Source: Bacillota bacterium (GTDB lineage Bacteria; Bacillota_A; Clostridia; Peptostreptococcales; Anaerovoracaceae). Taken from it: DNA of 13,938 bases. The notes below the pieces were generated by a model. That model did not search any database and had not been told where the DNA came from. It saw only the letters and a list, made by a program, of their open reading frames with translations. Each line of letters begins with the position of its first letter. Position 1 is the first letter of the stretch. Of the stretch, positions 1 through 6,281 are shown one piece after another. The stretch is taken from the NCBI GenBank assembly GCA_017438085.1, contig JAFRWH010000355.1:1-13938 (forward strand), given 5' to 3'. The translations under genes were made by a program, and so were the position numbers.

Positions 1-34
1 CTGGGCTAAAAGCCTGTGACCGGCATGCATTCTG

Positions 35-63
35 TTGAATGATTCCGAGCCCTGGTGTATAAT
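35..63 (+). promoter_or_regulatory. sigma-A-type promoter for the 191 gene
   Basis: TTGAAT (35-40) is separated by exactly 17 bases from a perfect TATAAT (58-63). Transcription would start near 70, leaving a leader of about 120 bases before the start codon at 191. The match to the housekeeping consensus is good, but activity is inferred from sequence alone. Confidence 0.6.
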
Positions 64-190
64 GAAAACTATCGGAAGGAAGTTCAGTAAAACGATCGGA
101 ACTATGATATATGCTTCTTATCCGGATGGTTTTCTGATGCTCAGTAACAGTCCGATCTGATTTGAGATCAACTGAATTGAGGTGTGATAG
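64..190 (+). other. structured 5' leader, no recognised riboswitch
   Basis: This stretch follows the promoter and precedes the first gene. It holds a hairpin just upstream of the ribosome binding site: CAGT (148-151) pairs with ACTG (171-174), and GATCT (154-158) pairs with AGATC (165-169). Two imperfect copies of a TCAGTAA...CGATC-like block lie near 84-102 and 140-160. The ribosome binding site GAGGTG sits at about 179-184. I do not recognise a riboswitch or T-box class. Bases 1-34 hold nothing I can assign, although a short open stretch ending in TGA at 17-19 could be the tail of an upstream gene. Confidence 0.35.
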
Positions 191-679
191 ATGATAATTG
201 CAATAGAAAGCGCTGTTTTGTGCCTGCTTTTTACACTGATGGTCTATCTGATGTCAAGAGAACCGATCAAAACTCTTTACAACTATCCTCCCCGGATACA
301 GGAGAGAGTCATGTCCCTGGATGAGTATAAAGGCAAGGTCCCGACCCGGAAGAACAAGATCTCGGCAAAAGCAGGCGCATCCATATTGTTTGTAATAATA
401 CTCAGTCTGCTGCTGCGTTATGTGAATGGCTGCAGGACATTCGCTGAAGCCTTTGGCGGCGGCTTTCTTCTGTGGACCATAGTCAATCTTTGGGATGCGG
501 TAGTGCTCGATATTATCTGGTTCTGTCATGATCCGTATTTTGTTTTCAGAGGGACAGAGGATATGGTAAGCGATTATCACGATTACTGGTTCCATATCAA
601 AGGCTTTTTCATAGGGGAAGCTCTGGCGCTGGTTGTCTGCGCTTTATCCGGCCTTGTGGTGCAGTTTATTCTGCCTTAA
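191..679 (+). CDS. small polytopic membrane protein, unknown function
   Basis: I do not recognise a family for this 162-residue protein. By eye it has about four hydrophobic segments: residues 2-21, 60-77, 88-110 and 134-160. A basic, polar stretch (about 23-58) containing the sequence KGKVPTRKNK lies between the first two helices and is probably cytoplasmic. A polar loop (110-132) rich in His, Asp and Tyr (FCHDPYFVF, SDYHDYWFH) sits between the last two helices and could bind a metal or ligand, but this is only inference. The ATG start is preceded by GAGGTG at good spacing. The next gene begins about 17 bases after the stop, so the two are probably co-transcribed from the promoter at 35-63. 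Confidence 0.75.
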   Translation: MIIAIESAVLCLLFTLMVYLMSREPIKTLYNYPPRIQERVMSLDEYKGKVPTRKNKISAKAGASILFVIILSLLLRYVNGCRTFAEAFGGGFLLWTIVNLWDAVVLDIIWFCHDPYFVFRGTEDMVSDYHDYWFHIKGFFIGEALALVVCALSGLVVQFILP

Positions 680-695
680 TAATGCGTTTAGTGTA

Positions 696-1286
696 ATGAT
701 GCAGATGATCAGATTGAGATACGGCAATACCAATACTTTTTTCATTCGGGGCAGCGGAGGAGCTTTGTTGGTGGATACTGACTATGCCGGTACGCTGCCT
801 GCATTTTACCGCGCCATAAAGCAACAGGGGATAAGGGTGCAGGACATTGAATATGTACTGGCCACTCATTACCATCCGGATCATATGGGTCTGATAGGAG
901 ACCTGATGAAGCAGGGCGTAAAGCTTCTGCTTGTGGATGTTCAGAAGGATCAGGTCCACTTTTCCGATGGAATTTTTGAAAGAGACCGGCTTCCTTTTGT
1001 GAAAATAGACGAATCGGAGGCAACAGTGATCTCGTGCCGGGAGAGCCGGAGCTTTCTGGCGGGTCTTGGGATCTGCGGGGAGGTGATCCATACCCCGAGC
1101 CACAGTCCCGACAGCATTTCGCTGGTCCTGGACAATGGCGACTGCCTGACAGGAGATCTGGAACCCTTCGAGTTTATCGGGGCATATGAAAATAACGAAG
1201 CTTTGGAAAAGGACTGGGAGCTGCTGCATTCCTTCCATCCGGAAAGGATCATTTACGCTCATGCTCCTGAAAAAATACTGAGATAA
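696..1286 (+). CDS. metallo-beta-lactamase-fold metal-dependent hydrolase
   Basis: This 196-residue protein carries the full ligand set of a two-metal MBL-fold hydrolase: HYHPDH (His58, His60, Asp62, His63), His136 in TPSHSPDS, Asp154 in LTGDL, and His189 near the C-terminus. Members hydrolyse thioesters, lactones, phosphodiesters or beta-lactams; the substrate cannot be read here. It is shorter than glyoxalase II (about 250 residues) and lacks a signal peptide, so it is probably cytosolic. Start choice is uncertain. ATG codons at 696, 699 and 705 fit the domain start, but none has a clear Shine-Dalgarno. A TTG at 633 would overlap the upstream gene and add residues that do not fit the fold. 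Lack of a ribosome binding site suggests translational coupling to the upstream gene. Confidence 0.88.
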   Translation: MMQMIRLRYGNTNTFFIRGSGGALLVDTDYAGTLPAFYRAIKQQGIRVQDIEYVLATHYHPDHMGLIGDLMKQGVKLLLVDVQKDQVHFSDGIFERDRLPFVKIDESEATVISCRESRSFLAGLGICGEVIHTPSHSPDSISLVLDNGDCLTGDLEPFEFIGAYENNEALEKDWELLHSFHPERIIYAHAPEKILR

Positions 1287-1303
1287 TAAAGCGCCCAAAA
1301 TAC

Positions 1304-1338
1304 AAAAAAGCGGCTTCCCTTAGGGGAGCCGCTTTTGC
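1304..1338. terminator. terminator between convergent genes
   Basis: AAAAGCGGCTTCCC (1306-1319) pairs with GGGGAGCCGCTTTT (1323-1336) around a three-base loop, with one T·G wobble in the plus-strand RNA. A-rich and T-rich flanks allow termination in both directions. On the minus strand the wobble becomes an A·C mismatch, so the hairpin should be slightly better for the MBL gene than for the esterase. Confidence 0.85.
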
Positions 1339-1346
1339 TTGACAGA

Positions 1347-2228
1347 TCATGCTTTGCAGAAGGATTTGAAGAAATCGCATTCGTCCTTATTTGCTTTCGC
1401 GCCGTCCTCAAGGCGCATATTGCAGTGGAACACATGGCCCAGCTTGTTTTCACTGCTGCCATAGAGTCTGTAGATGCAGGGTACATCAAGCGATGCAAGC
1501 CTTTGGGTCATCTCAAGTGCATCCTCCTTCAGGAAATCTCCGGTGCCGGTCATCACAAAGGCCGGCGGGAAGTCCGATGTCACATGGGGCAGCACCTGCA
1601 TGAGCTCCGCTTCCTCTGCAGTCGGTGTCCTGCCGAAAACATCAGCCATCAGCGTGTCAGGCGCAAATTCCTCCTGTGCGAAGCTGTATTTGCCGCAGTT
1701 GAGAGCCACCGCGGTGGGACAGAAGCCTTCCTCCGGCTTGAAGCTATATCGCGTTGCATACCCTTTATTTGTGCAGAGGCAGCAGTAAAGCGCAAGCAGA
1801 TGCCCTCCTGCGGAATCGCCCACACCAAATACCCGTTCTGTATCAAAAGCATAGCGCCCCGCATTGTCCAGCACCCAGTCGAATACAGTGCAGGTATCCT
1901 CCAGCATGGCGGGGAAGCTGAACTCCGGCGCCAGCCTGTAGGTGAAATTCACCACCGCAAAACCTTGCTGAGCCAGGCTCATGCAGTAGTACTGGTAGCG
2001 CTCCTTGTCTCCGTAAGCCCAGCCGCCGCCGTGGACGCTCACAATGACCGGCAGCCGCAGATCCGCAGTCCCTTTAGGCCTGTATACATCCAGCTTCTGC
2101 CAATCTTCAAATGGACCGTAAACTATATCATCGATCCTCAGAATATCCTCCGGCGTAGTCAGTCCGGCGTCGCGTATATCATCCGAAGCCTTAAATCCGC
2201 TTCTCATCTCATCGGTTCTTACAGACAT
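1347..2228 (-). CDS. alpha/beta-hydrolase, HSL/BD-FAE-like esterase
   Basis: This 293-residue serine hydrolase has the oxyanion-hole motif HGGGW (66-70), the nucleophile elbow GDSAGG (Ser139), a likely acid Asp231 in TGTGD, and a likely catalytic His265 in LGHVFH. This is the layout of hormone-sensitive-lipase and bacterial feruloyl/acetyl-esterase (BD-FAE) families, which cleave carboxyl esters. No signal peptide is seen, so a cytosolic enzyme is likely; the natural ester is unknown. I chose the ATG at 2228 rather than an in-frame ATG at 2261 because GGGAGG lies a few bases upstream of it on the minus strand. It is a single gene running against its neighbours. Its promoter is probably the A/T-rich TATGTATAAA region around 2252-2262, but no good -35 box is visible. 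Confidence 0.9.
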   Translation of the reverse strand: MSVRTDEMRSGFKASDDIRDAGLTTPEDILRIDDIVYGPFEDWQKLDVYRPKGTADLRLPVIVSVHGGGWAYGDKERYQYYCMSLAQQGFAVVNFTYRLAPEFSFPAMLEDTCTVFDWVLDNAGRYAFDTERVFGVGDSAGGHLLALYCCLCTNKGYATRYSFKPEEGFCPTAVALNCGKYSFAQEEFAPDTLMADVFGRTPTAEEAELMQVLPHVTSDFPPAFVMTGTGDFLKEDALEMTQRLASLDVPCIYRLYGSSENKLGHVFHCNMRLEDGAKANKDECDFFKSFCKA

Positions 2229-2240
2229 TTTTATCCTCCC

Positions 2241-2251
2241 GGCTTTAAGCC
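2241..2251. promoter_or_regulatory. GGCTTTAAGCC palindrome upstream of the esterase
   Basis: GGCTT-T-AAGCC is a perfect inverted repeat lying between the A/T-rich -10-like sequence and the ribosome binding site of the minus-strand esterase. Its position fits an operator or a small leader hairpin. It is short, so chance is possible. Confidence 0.25.
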
Positions 2252-2321
2252 TTTTATACATAATAGCACAGCTTCCGCCGCATTGCTTCTGATTTATGCA
2301 AGAGGACTATCAAAAAGCCTG

Positions 2322-2350
2322 ATGACGAACCGCTCGTTTTAGTGTATTAT
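2322..2350 (+). promoter_or_regulatory. candidate promoter for the nucleoside hydrolase operon
   Basis: ATGACG (2322-2327, four of six bases matching TTGACA) is followed after 17 bases by TATTAT (2345-2350). The predicted start of transcription near 2357 gives a leader of about 60 bases containing the GC-rich patch GGCCGCGTGCACGGC, which may form a small hairpin. It is the best promoter candidate between the divergent genes. Confidence 0.4.
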
Positions 2351-2419
2351 TTATATGTAAACTGTATCAACCGGCCGCGTGCACGGCTGTTTATCTGAAC
2401 GCAGAAAGGGATAGATATT

Positions 2420-3466
2420 ATGGCAAGAAAAGTTATATTCGATTCAGATATGGCATATTTAAACGATGACGCTATTGCCATGTTCATGCTTGCTCAGGCT
2501 GATACTCTCGGCAAGCTGGAGTTGCTCGGCGTCACCATCGTAGGCGGCAACGTATTCGTGCCCGAAGGCACTACTTCAGCGCTCCGCCAGCTTGAGCTTA
2601 TCGGCCGTCCGGACATCAAGGTCTACATGGGAAGCGATGAACCCACCGACGGTTTCCGCGACATGAGGGAAGAGGAGAAGGAATTCGGCACTCCCTACTA
2701 CTGCGGCGCTTACTGGGATTTCGAGACTAACGATTACTTCGATCTTTCCAAGCGTTCCAAGGATTATCTGCATCTGACCAAGGAGCCTCTCTATGGCTAT
2801 CCTCAGACCCGCGCTCAGGAGCAGACCGCCTGGGACTTCATGATCGAGCAGGTCCACAAGTATCCCGGAGAGGTCACCATCATGGCCGTGGGAGCTGCCA
2901 TCAATGTCTACAAGGCTCTGCAAAAAGACCCCACCATCGCTGATGATGCAGCGGGCATCATCTATATGGGCGGCGACATCGACATCCCCGGAAACGCTAC
3001 CCCCGCAGCGGAGATCAACTGGTTCTACGATACCATCGCAATAAAGAAATGTCTGGCTGCCAATTGGAAGAGCCAGATCGTAGTACCTGACGACCTCGCC
3101 CACAAGATAATTCTGACCCAGAAGATATACGACAGACTGGCTGAGAAGAGAGGAAACAAGGTCTCCGAGTTCATGCTCACCGCTGAACGCACCTTCAACG
3201 ATGAAGGCGCCAACTATGTATGGGACGTGGTGGTCCCCGCCATCTTCATGAAGCCGGAGCTGGCTACCCGCGTTGAGACCCGCTACATAACCGTCGATGA
3301 CCGCAAGGGATTAAATTCCGGCCGCGTGGTAAGCTGGGGACAGCATCAGCACAACGACATGGAGACAGGAAAGGGCATGCCTGTAGGTCTTAAGAAGGCA
3401 CAGATCGTACTTGATATCGATGCGGACGCATTCTGGGATTTCTATGTAGATATTCTTACAAAGTAA
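2420..3466 (+). CDS. nucleoside hydrolase (IU-NH family), variant active site
   Basis: This 348-residue protein belongs to the inosine-uridine nucleoside hydrolase family, which splits ribonucleosides into base and ribose. The calcium-binding N-terminal motif is present in an expanded form, DSDMAYLNDD (8-17), two residues longer than the classic DxDxxxDD. The substrate-binding block GNATPAAEIN (191-200) is well kept. Where classic enzymes have HDP near the C-terminal third, this one has VWDV (267-270), keeping the Asp (269) but with Trp for His. The C-terminus adds QHQHNDMETG (308-317), which could supply histidines. No signal peptide is visible. AAAGGG precedes the ATG. The next gene starts 15 bases downstream, so this is the first gene of a three-gene operon. 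The exact substrate is uncertain. Confidence 0.9.
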   Translation: MARKVIFDSDMAYLNDDAIAMFMLAQADTLGKLELLGVTIVGGNVFVPEGTTSALRQLELIGRPDIKVYMGSDEPTDGFRDMREEEKEFGTPYYCGAYWDFETNDYFDLSKRSKDYLHLTKEPLYGYPQTRAQEQTAWDFMIEQVHKYPGEVTIMAVGAAINVYKALQKDPTIADDAAGIIYMGGDIDIPGNATPAAEINWFYDTIAIKKCLAANWKSQIVVPDDLAHKIILTQKIYDRLAEKRGNKVSEFMLTAERTFNDEGANYVWDVVVPAIFMKPELATRVETRYITVDDRKGLNSGRVVSWGQHQHNDMETGKGMPVGLKKAQIVLDIDADAFWDFYVDILTK

Positions 3467-3481
3467 TTCGGGAGAAGGGAA

Positions 3482-3955
3482 ATGTTCAGGGAAGTTGCAA
3501 GGATAAAGCAGGTGATGCCTGCAGAGGAATGCATAGAGCTTCTTAAAAGCGAAAAGAGGGGCGTTCTGTCGGTTCTCGGCGACGAGGGCTATCCCTACGG
3601 CATTCCTATCAATCATTACTACAATGAAGAAGACGAGAAGATCTATTTCCACGGAGGAAAGAAGGGCCACAAAATCGATGCCATGAAGGCTTGCGACAAG
3701 GCCAGCTTCTGCGTCTTCACAGGACATCAGGAGGAGGGCGAGTGGTATCTGCGCTTTAAGAGCGTGGTGGTCTTCGGCCGAATAGAATTCATAGAAGACA
3801 GGGAGACTACATATGAGATCTCCAGAAAGCTCTGCTATAAGTTCACAAACGACGAGGACTATATAGCCTATGAGCTGGAGCATTCCGGCCCCGGTACCCT
3901 GCTTTTTGCTCTGGTGCCCGAACACATCACAGGTAAAAACGTAACCGAACGATAG
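3482..3955 (+). CDS. Nim-like pyridoxamine 5'-phosphate oxidase family flavoprotein
   Basis: This 157-residue protein matches the pyridoxamine-5'-phosphate-oxidase-like split-barrel family that includes NimA-type 5-nitroimidazole reductases. Supporting blocks are RGVLSVLGDEGYPYGIPINH (26-45), the flavin/phosphate-binding-type segment IYFHGGKKGHKIDAM (54-68), and the terminal HITGK (148-152) typical of the group. Such proteins bind FMN or a related cofactor; Nim members reduce nitro groups, but many relatives have no known substrate. Resistance should not be assumed from sequence alone. GGAGAAGGG lies directly before the ATG. The gene sits 15 bases after the nucleoside hydrolase and about 40 bases before the DUF362 gene, consistent with one transcript. 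Length is normal for the family. Confidence 0.87.
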   Translation: MFREVARIKQVMPAEECIELLKSEKRGVLSVLGDEGYPYGIPINHYYNEEDEKIYFHGGKKGHKIDAMKACDKASFCVFTGHQEEGEWYLRFKSVVVFGRIEFIEDRETTYEISRKLCYKFTNDEDYIAYELEHSGPGTLLFALVPEHITGKNVTER

Positions 3956-3994
3956 CATGGAATGCTGTCAGAAAACTCTCTGAAGGAGGATAAT

Positions 3995-4879
3995 ATGGAA
4001 AAAGCAAAGGTATATTTCATTAAGGAGATCACTCCTGAGAACATCGTGAAGATCTATGATGTCCTGGGCAAGGAGCTGCCCGGCAAGGTGGCTGTAAAGC
4101 TTCATTCGGGCGAGGACGGCAACCAGAACTATCTGGGACCGGAATGGGTCAAGCCCCTGGTAGAGCGCGTAAAGGGCACCGTTGTGGAATGCAACACCGC
4201 ATATGAAGGCGCCAGAAACTACACCTACAAGCATATCGAGCTGATCAAAAAGCATGGCTGGGAAAGGTATTTCACCTTCGACCTGATGGACGCAGAGGGT
4301 CCGGATCTGGAGATCGAGATCCCCTACGGCAAGCGCATCAAGAGGGATCTGCTTGGCAAGAATATCGCAAATTACGATTCTCTGCTGGTATTCTCTCACT
4401 TCAAGGGCCACCCCATGGGAGGCTTCGGCGGAGCGCTCAAGCAGCTGTCCATAGGCTGCGCCAGCTCTGCAGGCAAGTCCATAATCCATTCCGCAGGCTT
4501 TACTGAAGATCAGAAGATACTCTGGAGCAATCTGGCAGAGCAGGACGGATTCCTGGAATCCATGGCAGATGCGGCAACTGCTGTTACCCGTTACTTCAAG
4601 GGCAACAGCGTATTCATCAATGTTATGAAGAACCTTTCCGTGGACTGCGACTGCGTTTCCAAGGCGGAGGATCCCTGCATGGCTGACGTGGGCATACTGG
4701 CTTCTCTGGATCCCGTGGCTATCGATCAGGCCTGCGTGGATCTGGTATATAAGTCTGATGACCCGGGCAAGGCGGCTCTGATAGAGCGCATCGAAACCCG
4801 CCACGGTATACACACCGTTGAGGCTGCTGCTGAGCTTGGCCTCGGCACCAGAGAGTACGAGCTGATCACCATAGAATAG
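3995..4879 (+). CDS. DUF362 protein lacking the ferredoxin insertion
   Basis: This 294-residue protein has the DUF362 / COG2768 core: VAVKLHSGE (32-40), the glycine-rich SHFKGHPMGGFGGALKQLS (134-152), GCASSAGK (154-161), a CDC pair (Cys218, Cys220) and the closing ILASLDPVAIDQACVDL (234-250). Many COG2768 relatives carry a two-cluster 4Fe-4S ferredoxin module after the GK..HS segment. Here that place is taken by a short polar linker (about 169-185) with no cysteines. Cys155, Cys218, Cys220 and Cys228 remain as possible metal or cluster ligands. The biochemical role is unknown. I chose the ATG at 3995 because AAGGAGGATAAT directly precedes it; an in-frame ATG at 3962 has no ribosome binding site. 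It is the last gene of its operon, followed by a strong terminator. Confidence 0.85.
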   Translation: MEKAKVYFIKEITPENIVKIYDVLGKELPGKVAVKLHSGEDGNQNYLGPEWVKPLVERVKGTVVECNTAYEGARNYTYKHIELIKKHGWERYFTFDLMDAEGPDLEIEIPYGKRIKRDLLGKNIANYDSLLVFSHFKGHPMGGFGGALKQLSIGCASSAGKSIIHSAGFTEDQKILWSNLAEQDGFLESMADAATAVTRYFKGNSVFINVMKNLSVDCDCVSKAEDPCMADVGILASLDPVAIDQACVDLVYKSDDPGKAALIERIETRHGIHTVEAAAELGLGTREYELITIE

Positions 4880-4918
4880 CTTCGTTGTGAGTTTTACAGT
4901 TCCTTGATTCACAAATCA

Positions 4919-4954
4919 GGAGAGTTCCGGACCCTTTCCGGAGCTCTCTTTTTG
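4919..4954 (+). terminator. intrinsic terminator after the DUF362 gene
   Basis: AGAGTTCCGGA (4921-4931) pairs with TCCGGAGCTCT (4937-4947) around loop CCCTT, with one T·G wobble and an extra G·C pair at the base, followed by a run of five T. It closes the nucleoside hydrolase operon. Confidence 0.88.
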
Positions 4955-4976
4955 TGAAGAAAATATCGGTCTTTTG

Positions 4977-5005
4977 TTGATAACCGCTCTGGTATACGAT
5001 AAAAT
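4977..5005 (+). promoter_or_regulatory. strong sigma-A-type promoter for hexokinase
   Basis: TTGATA (4977-4982) is followed after 17 bases by TAAAAT (5000-5005), and a T-run follows. The predicted start of transcription near 5012 gives a leader of about 40 bases. It lies directly after the terminator of the previous operon. Confidence 0.65.
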
Positions 5006-5052
5006 ATTTTTTTAGGGAAACAACTGTAATGTCAACGGAAAGGGTTGAAATT

Positions 5053-6186
5053 ATGGATATTGTAGAATTTATGAAAAGCAAAGGAATGTACTCGGAAAAG
5101 GATGTGATCCCGCATTTCGGTAAGCTGTTTTCGGAGGATCTGACGGCAGCTCTTACCGGGAAGGCTTCGATGCTGCAGCCATTGCGCTCCAGACTGAGCG
5201 TTCCTGAGATCCCAAGGGATACTAAGGAAGTCCTCGCAGTGGATTTCGGCGGCACGAATATAAGGCTGGCCGTGGTCCGCTTCGACGAAAACTGCGAGCC
5301 GGTCATCAGCTCCTTCAGCCAGGAGAAGATCGAGAGCGGCAGACTGGAAAAGGATTATTTCTTCAGCTGGCTGGCAGACCGCATCGCAGGCTACGACATA
5401 GAAGATGTGGGCTTTGTGTTCTCCTACCAGGCTGAGATACTCCCCGGAGGCGATGCTAAGATCGTGAGCCTTTCGAAGGGTCTTTCCGTACCCGATGCCA
5501 CAGGTCTGGTGCTGGGCGAGGAGATCAACAAGGTCCTTGTAGCAAGAGGCCTGAAGCCCCGCCGCTTTACTATAATCAACGATACCACTGCAGTCTTCCT
5601 GTCTGCAGCAGCCAGACTTGAAGATCCCGAAAGCCTTGCTGCAGCTGTGATCGCGGGCACGGGGTCCAACTGCTGCTGCGTCTGGGATGGAGAGATAATC
5701 AACATAGAGTGGGAGCTCTTCCGCGCCTTTGAACGAGGCGTTTTCGACGTAATACTCGATGAAGAAAGCGACAACAGAGGAGAGCACCTTACCGGAAAAC
5801 AGGTGGGCGGAAAATATCTGGCCATGCTGGTCGACATGTGCACCGAAGCGGCGCTGAAGGAAGGCGTAACGGCGGATGGAAAGGCGGACGGGCAGTCCGT
5901 AAGGGATGCGGTCTACAGAATTATTTACGACAGGGCTGCGATATTTATCGTTTCCATGCTGAGGGGCGTCGTCTCCATGTCTCCTGCAGCTGCACTTGCT
6001 GCTGAAAAGGGCGGCCCGGTCTGGATCTGCATAGAAGGCGGGACCTATGATCATGCTCCGGGATATAAGGAAAGCATCAACGGGCTGATCGGAGAATACA
6101 TCAGCGGGGAGCTTGGCATAGACTGCCGCATAATGCAGGTGGATCAGGCCGGAATAACCGGGGCCGCCATCGCGGCGCTGGCCTAA
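5053..6186 (+). CDS. hexokinase (eukaryotic-type, non-ROK)
   Basis: This enzyme phosphorylates glucose or related hexoses with ATP to feed glycolysis in the cytosol. The 377-residue protein follows the hexokinase family order: phosphate-1 loop LAVDFGGTNIR (61-71), sugar-side block VGFVFSYQAE (119-128), INDTTA with the likely catalytic Asp177, GTGSN (202-206), GEHLTGKQVGGKYL (243-256), adenosine-side block IEGGTYDHAPGY (327-338, compare the eukaryotic DGS-x-YxxxPG), and a closing GAAxAA. It lacks the cysteine-rich zinc motif of ROK glucokinases. At 377 residues it is shorter than the roughly 450-490 of yeast and animal units. I chose ATG 5053 because GGAAAGGG lies eight bases upstream; ATG 5029 is an alternative with a poorer site. 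It has its own promoter and lies 95 bases before pgi. Confidence 0.87.
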   Translation: MDIVEFMKSKGMYSEKDVIPHFGKLFSEDLTAALTGKASMLQPLRSRLSVPEIPRDTKEVLAVDFGGTNIRLAVVRFDENCEPVISSFSQEKIESGRLEKDYFFSWLADRIAGYDIEDVGFVFSYQAEILPGGDAKIVSLSKGLSVPDATGLVLGEEINKVLVARGLKPRRFTIINDTTAVFLSAAARLEDPESLAAAVIAGTGSNCCCVWDGEIINIEWELFRAFERGVFDVILDEESDNRGEHLTGKQVGGKYLAMLVDMCTEAALKEGVTADGKADGQSVRDAVYRIIYDRAAIFIVSMLRGVVSMSPAAALAAEKGGPVWICIEGGTYDHAPGYKESINGLIGEYISGELGIDCRIMQVDQAGITGAAIAALA

Positions 6187-6235
6187 ACACCGGAAAATGT
6201 TGATCACCGGATAATCGTTAACAGAAGGAAATTAT

Positions 6236-6266
6236 ACGGGCTTATTTTGCACTTACAGCCCGTTTT
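6236..6266 (+). terminator. hairpin with T-run between hexokinase and pgi
   Basis: ACGGGCT (6236-6242) pairs perfectly with AGCCCGT (6257-6263) around a 14-base loop, followed by a four-T run including 6263-6266. It could be a weak terminator or attenuator that lowers pgi expression relative to hexokinase, or an RNA-stability element. The pgi ribosome binding site starts only a few bases later. I see no convincing separate pgi promoter, although TTAACA (6218-6223) with TTATTT (6242-6247) is a weak possibility. Confidence 0.5.
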
Positions 6267-6281
6267 AACAAGGAGGATAAA

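Noticed and set aside
62..160. Possible 32-codon leader peptide starting at ATG 62
   Set aside because: The ATG overlaps the -10 box of the promoter, so it would not be in the transcript. The later in-frame ATG at 104 has no good ribosome binding site.
1335..2342. 335-codon plus-strand frame opposite the esterase
   Set aside because: The minus-strand frame has HGGGW, GDSAGG and a good ribosome binding site. The plus frame has none of these.
3482..3955. Calling the Nim-like gene a nitroimidazole resistance gene
   Set aside because: The family is broad and most members have no shown nitroreductase role. Sequence alone does not support a resistance claim.
3968..4912. 314-codon minus-strand frame opposite the DUF362 gene
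   Set aside because: It mirrors the coding frame of DUF362, shows no motif, and runs across the terminator region. It is a shadow of strong codon bias.
5032..6207. 391-codon open frame on the minus strand opposite hexokinase
   Set aside because: It is antisense to a gene with clear family motifs, shows no recognisable domain, has scattered His/Cys/Ser typical of shadow frames, and has no convincing ribosome binding site.
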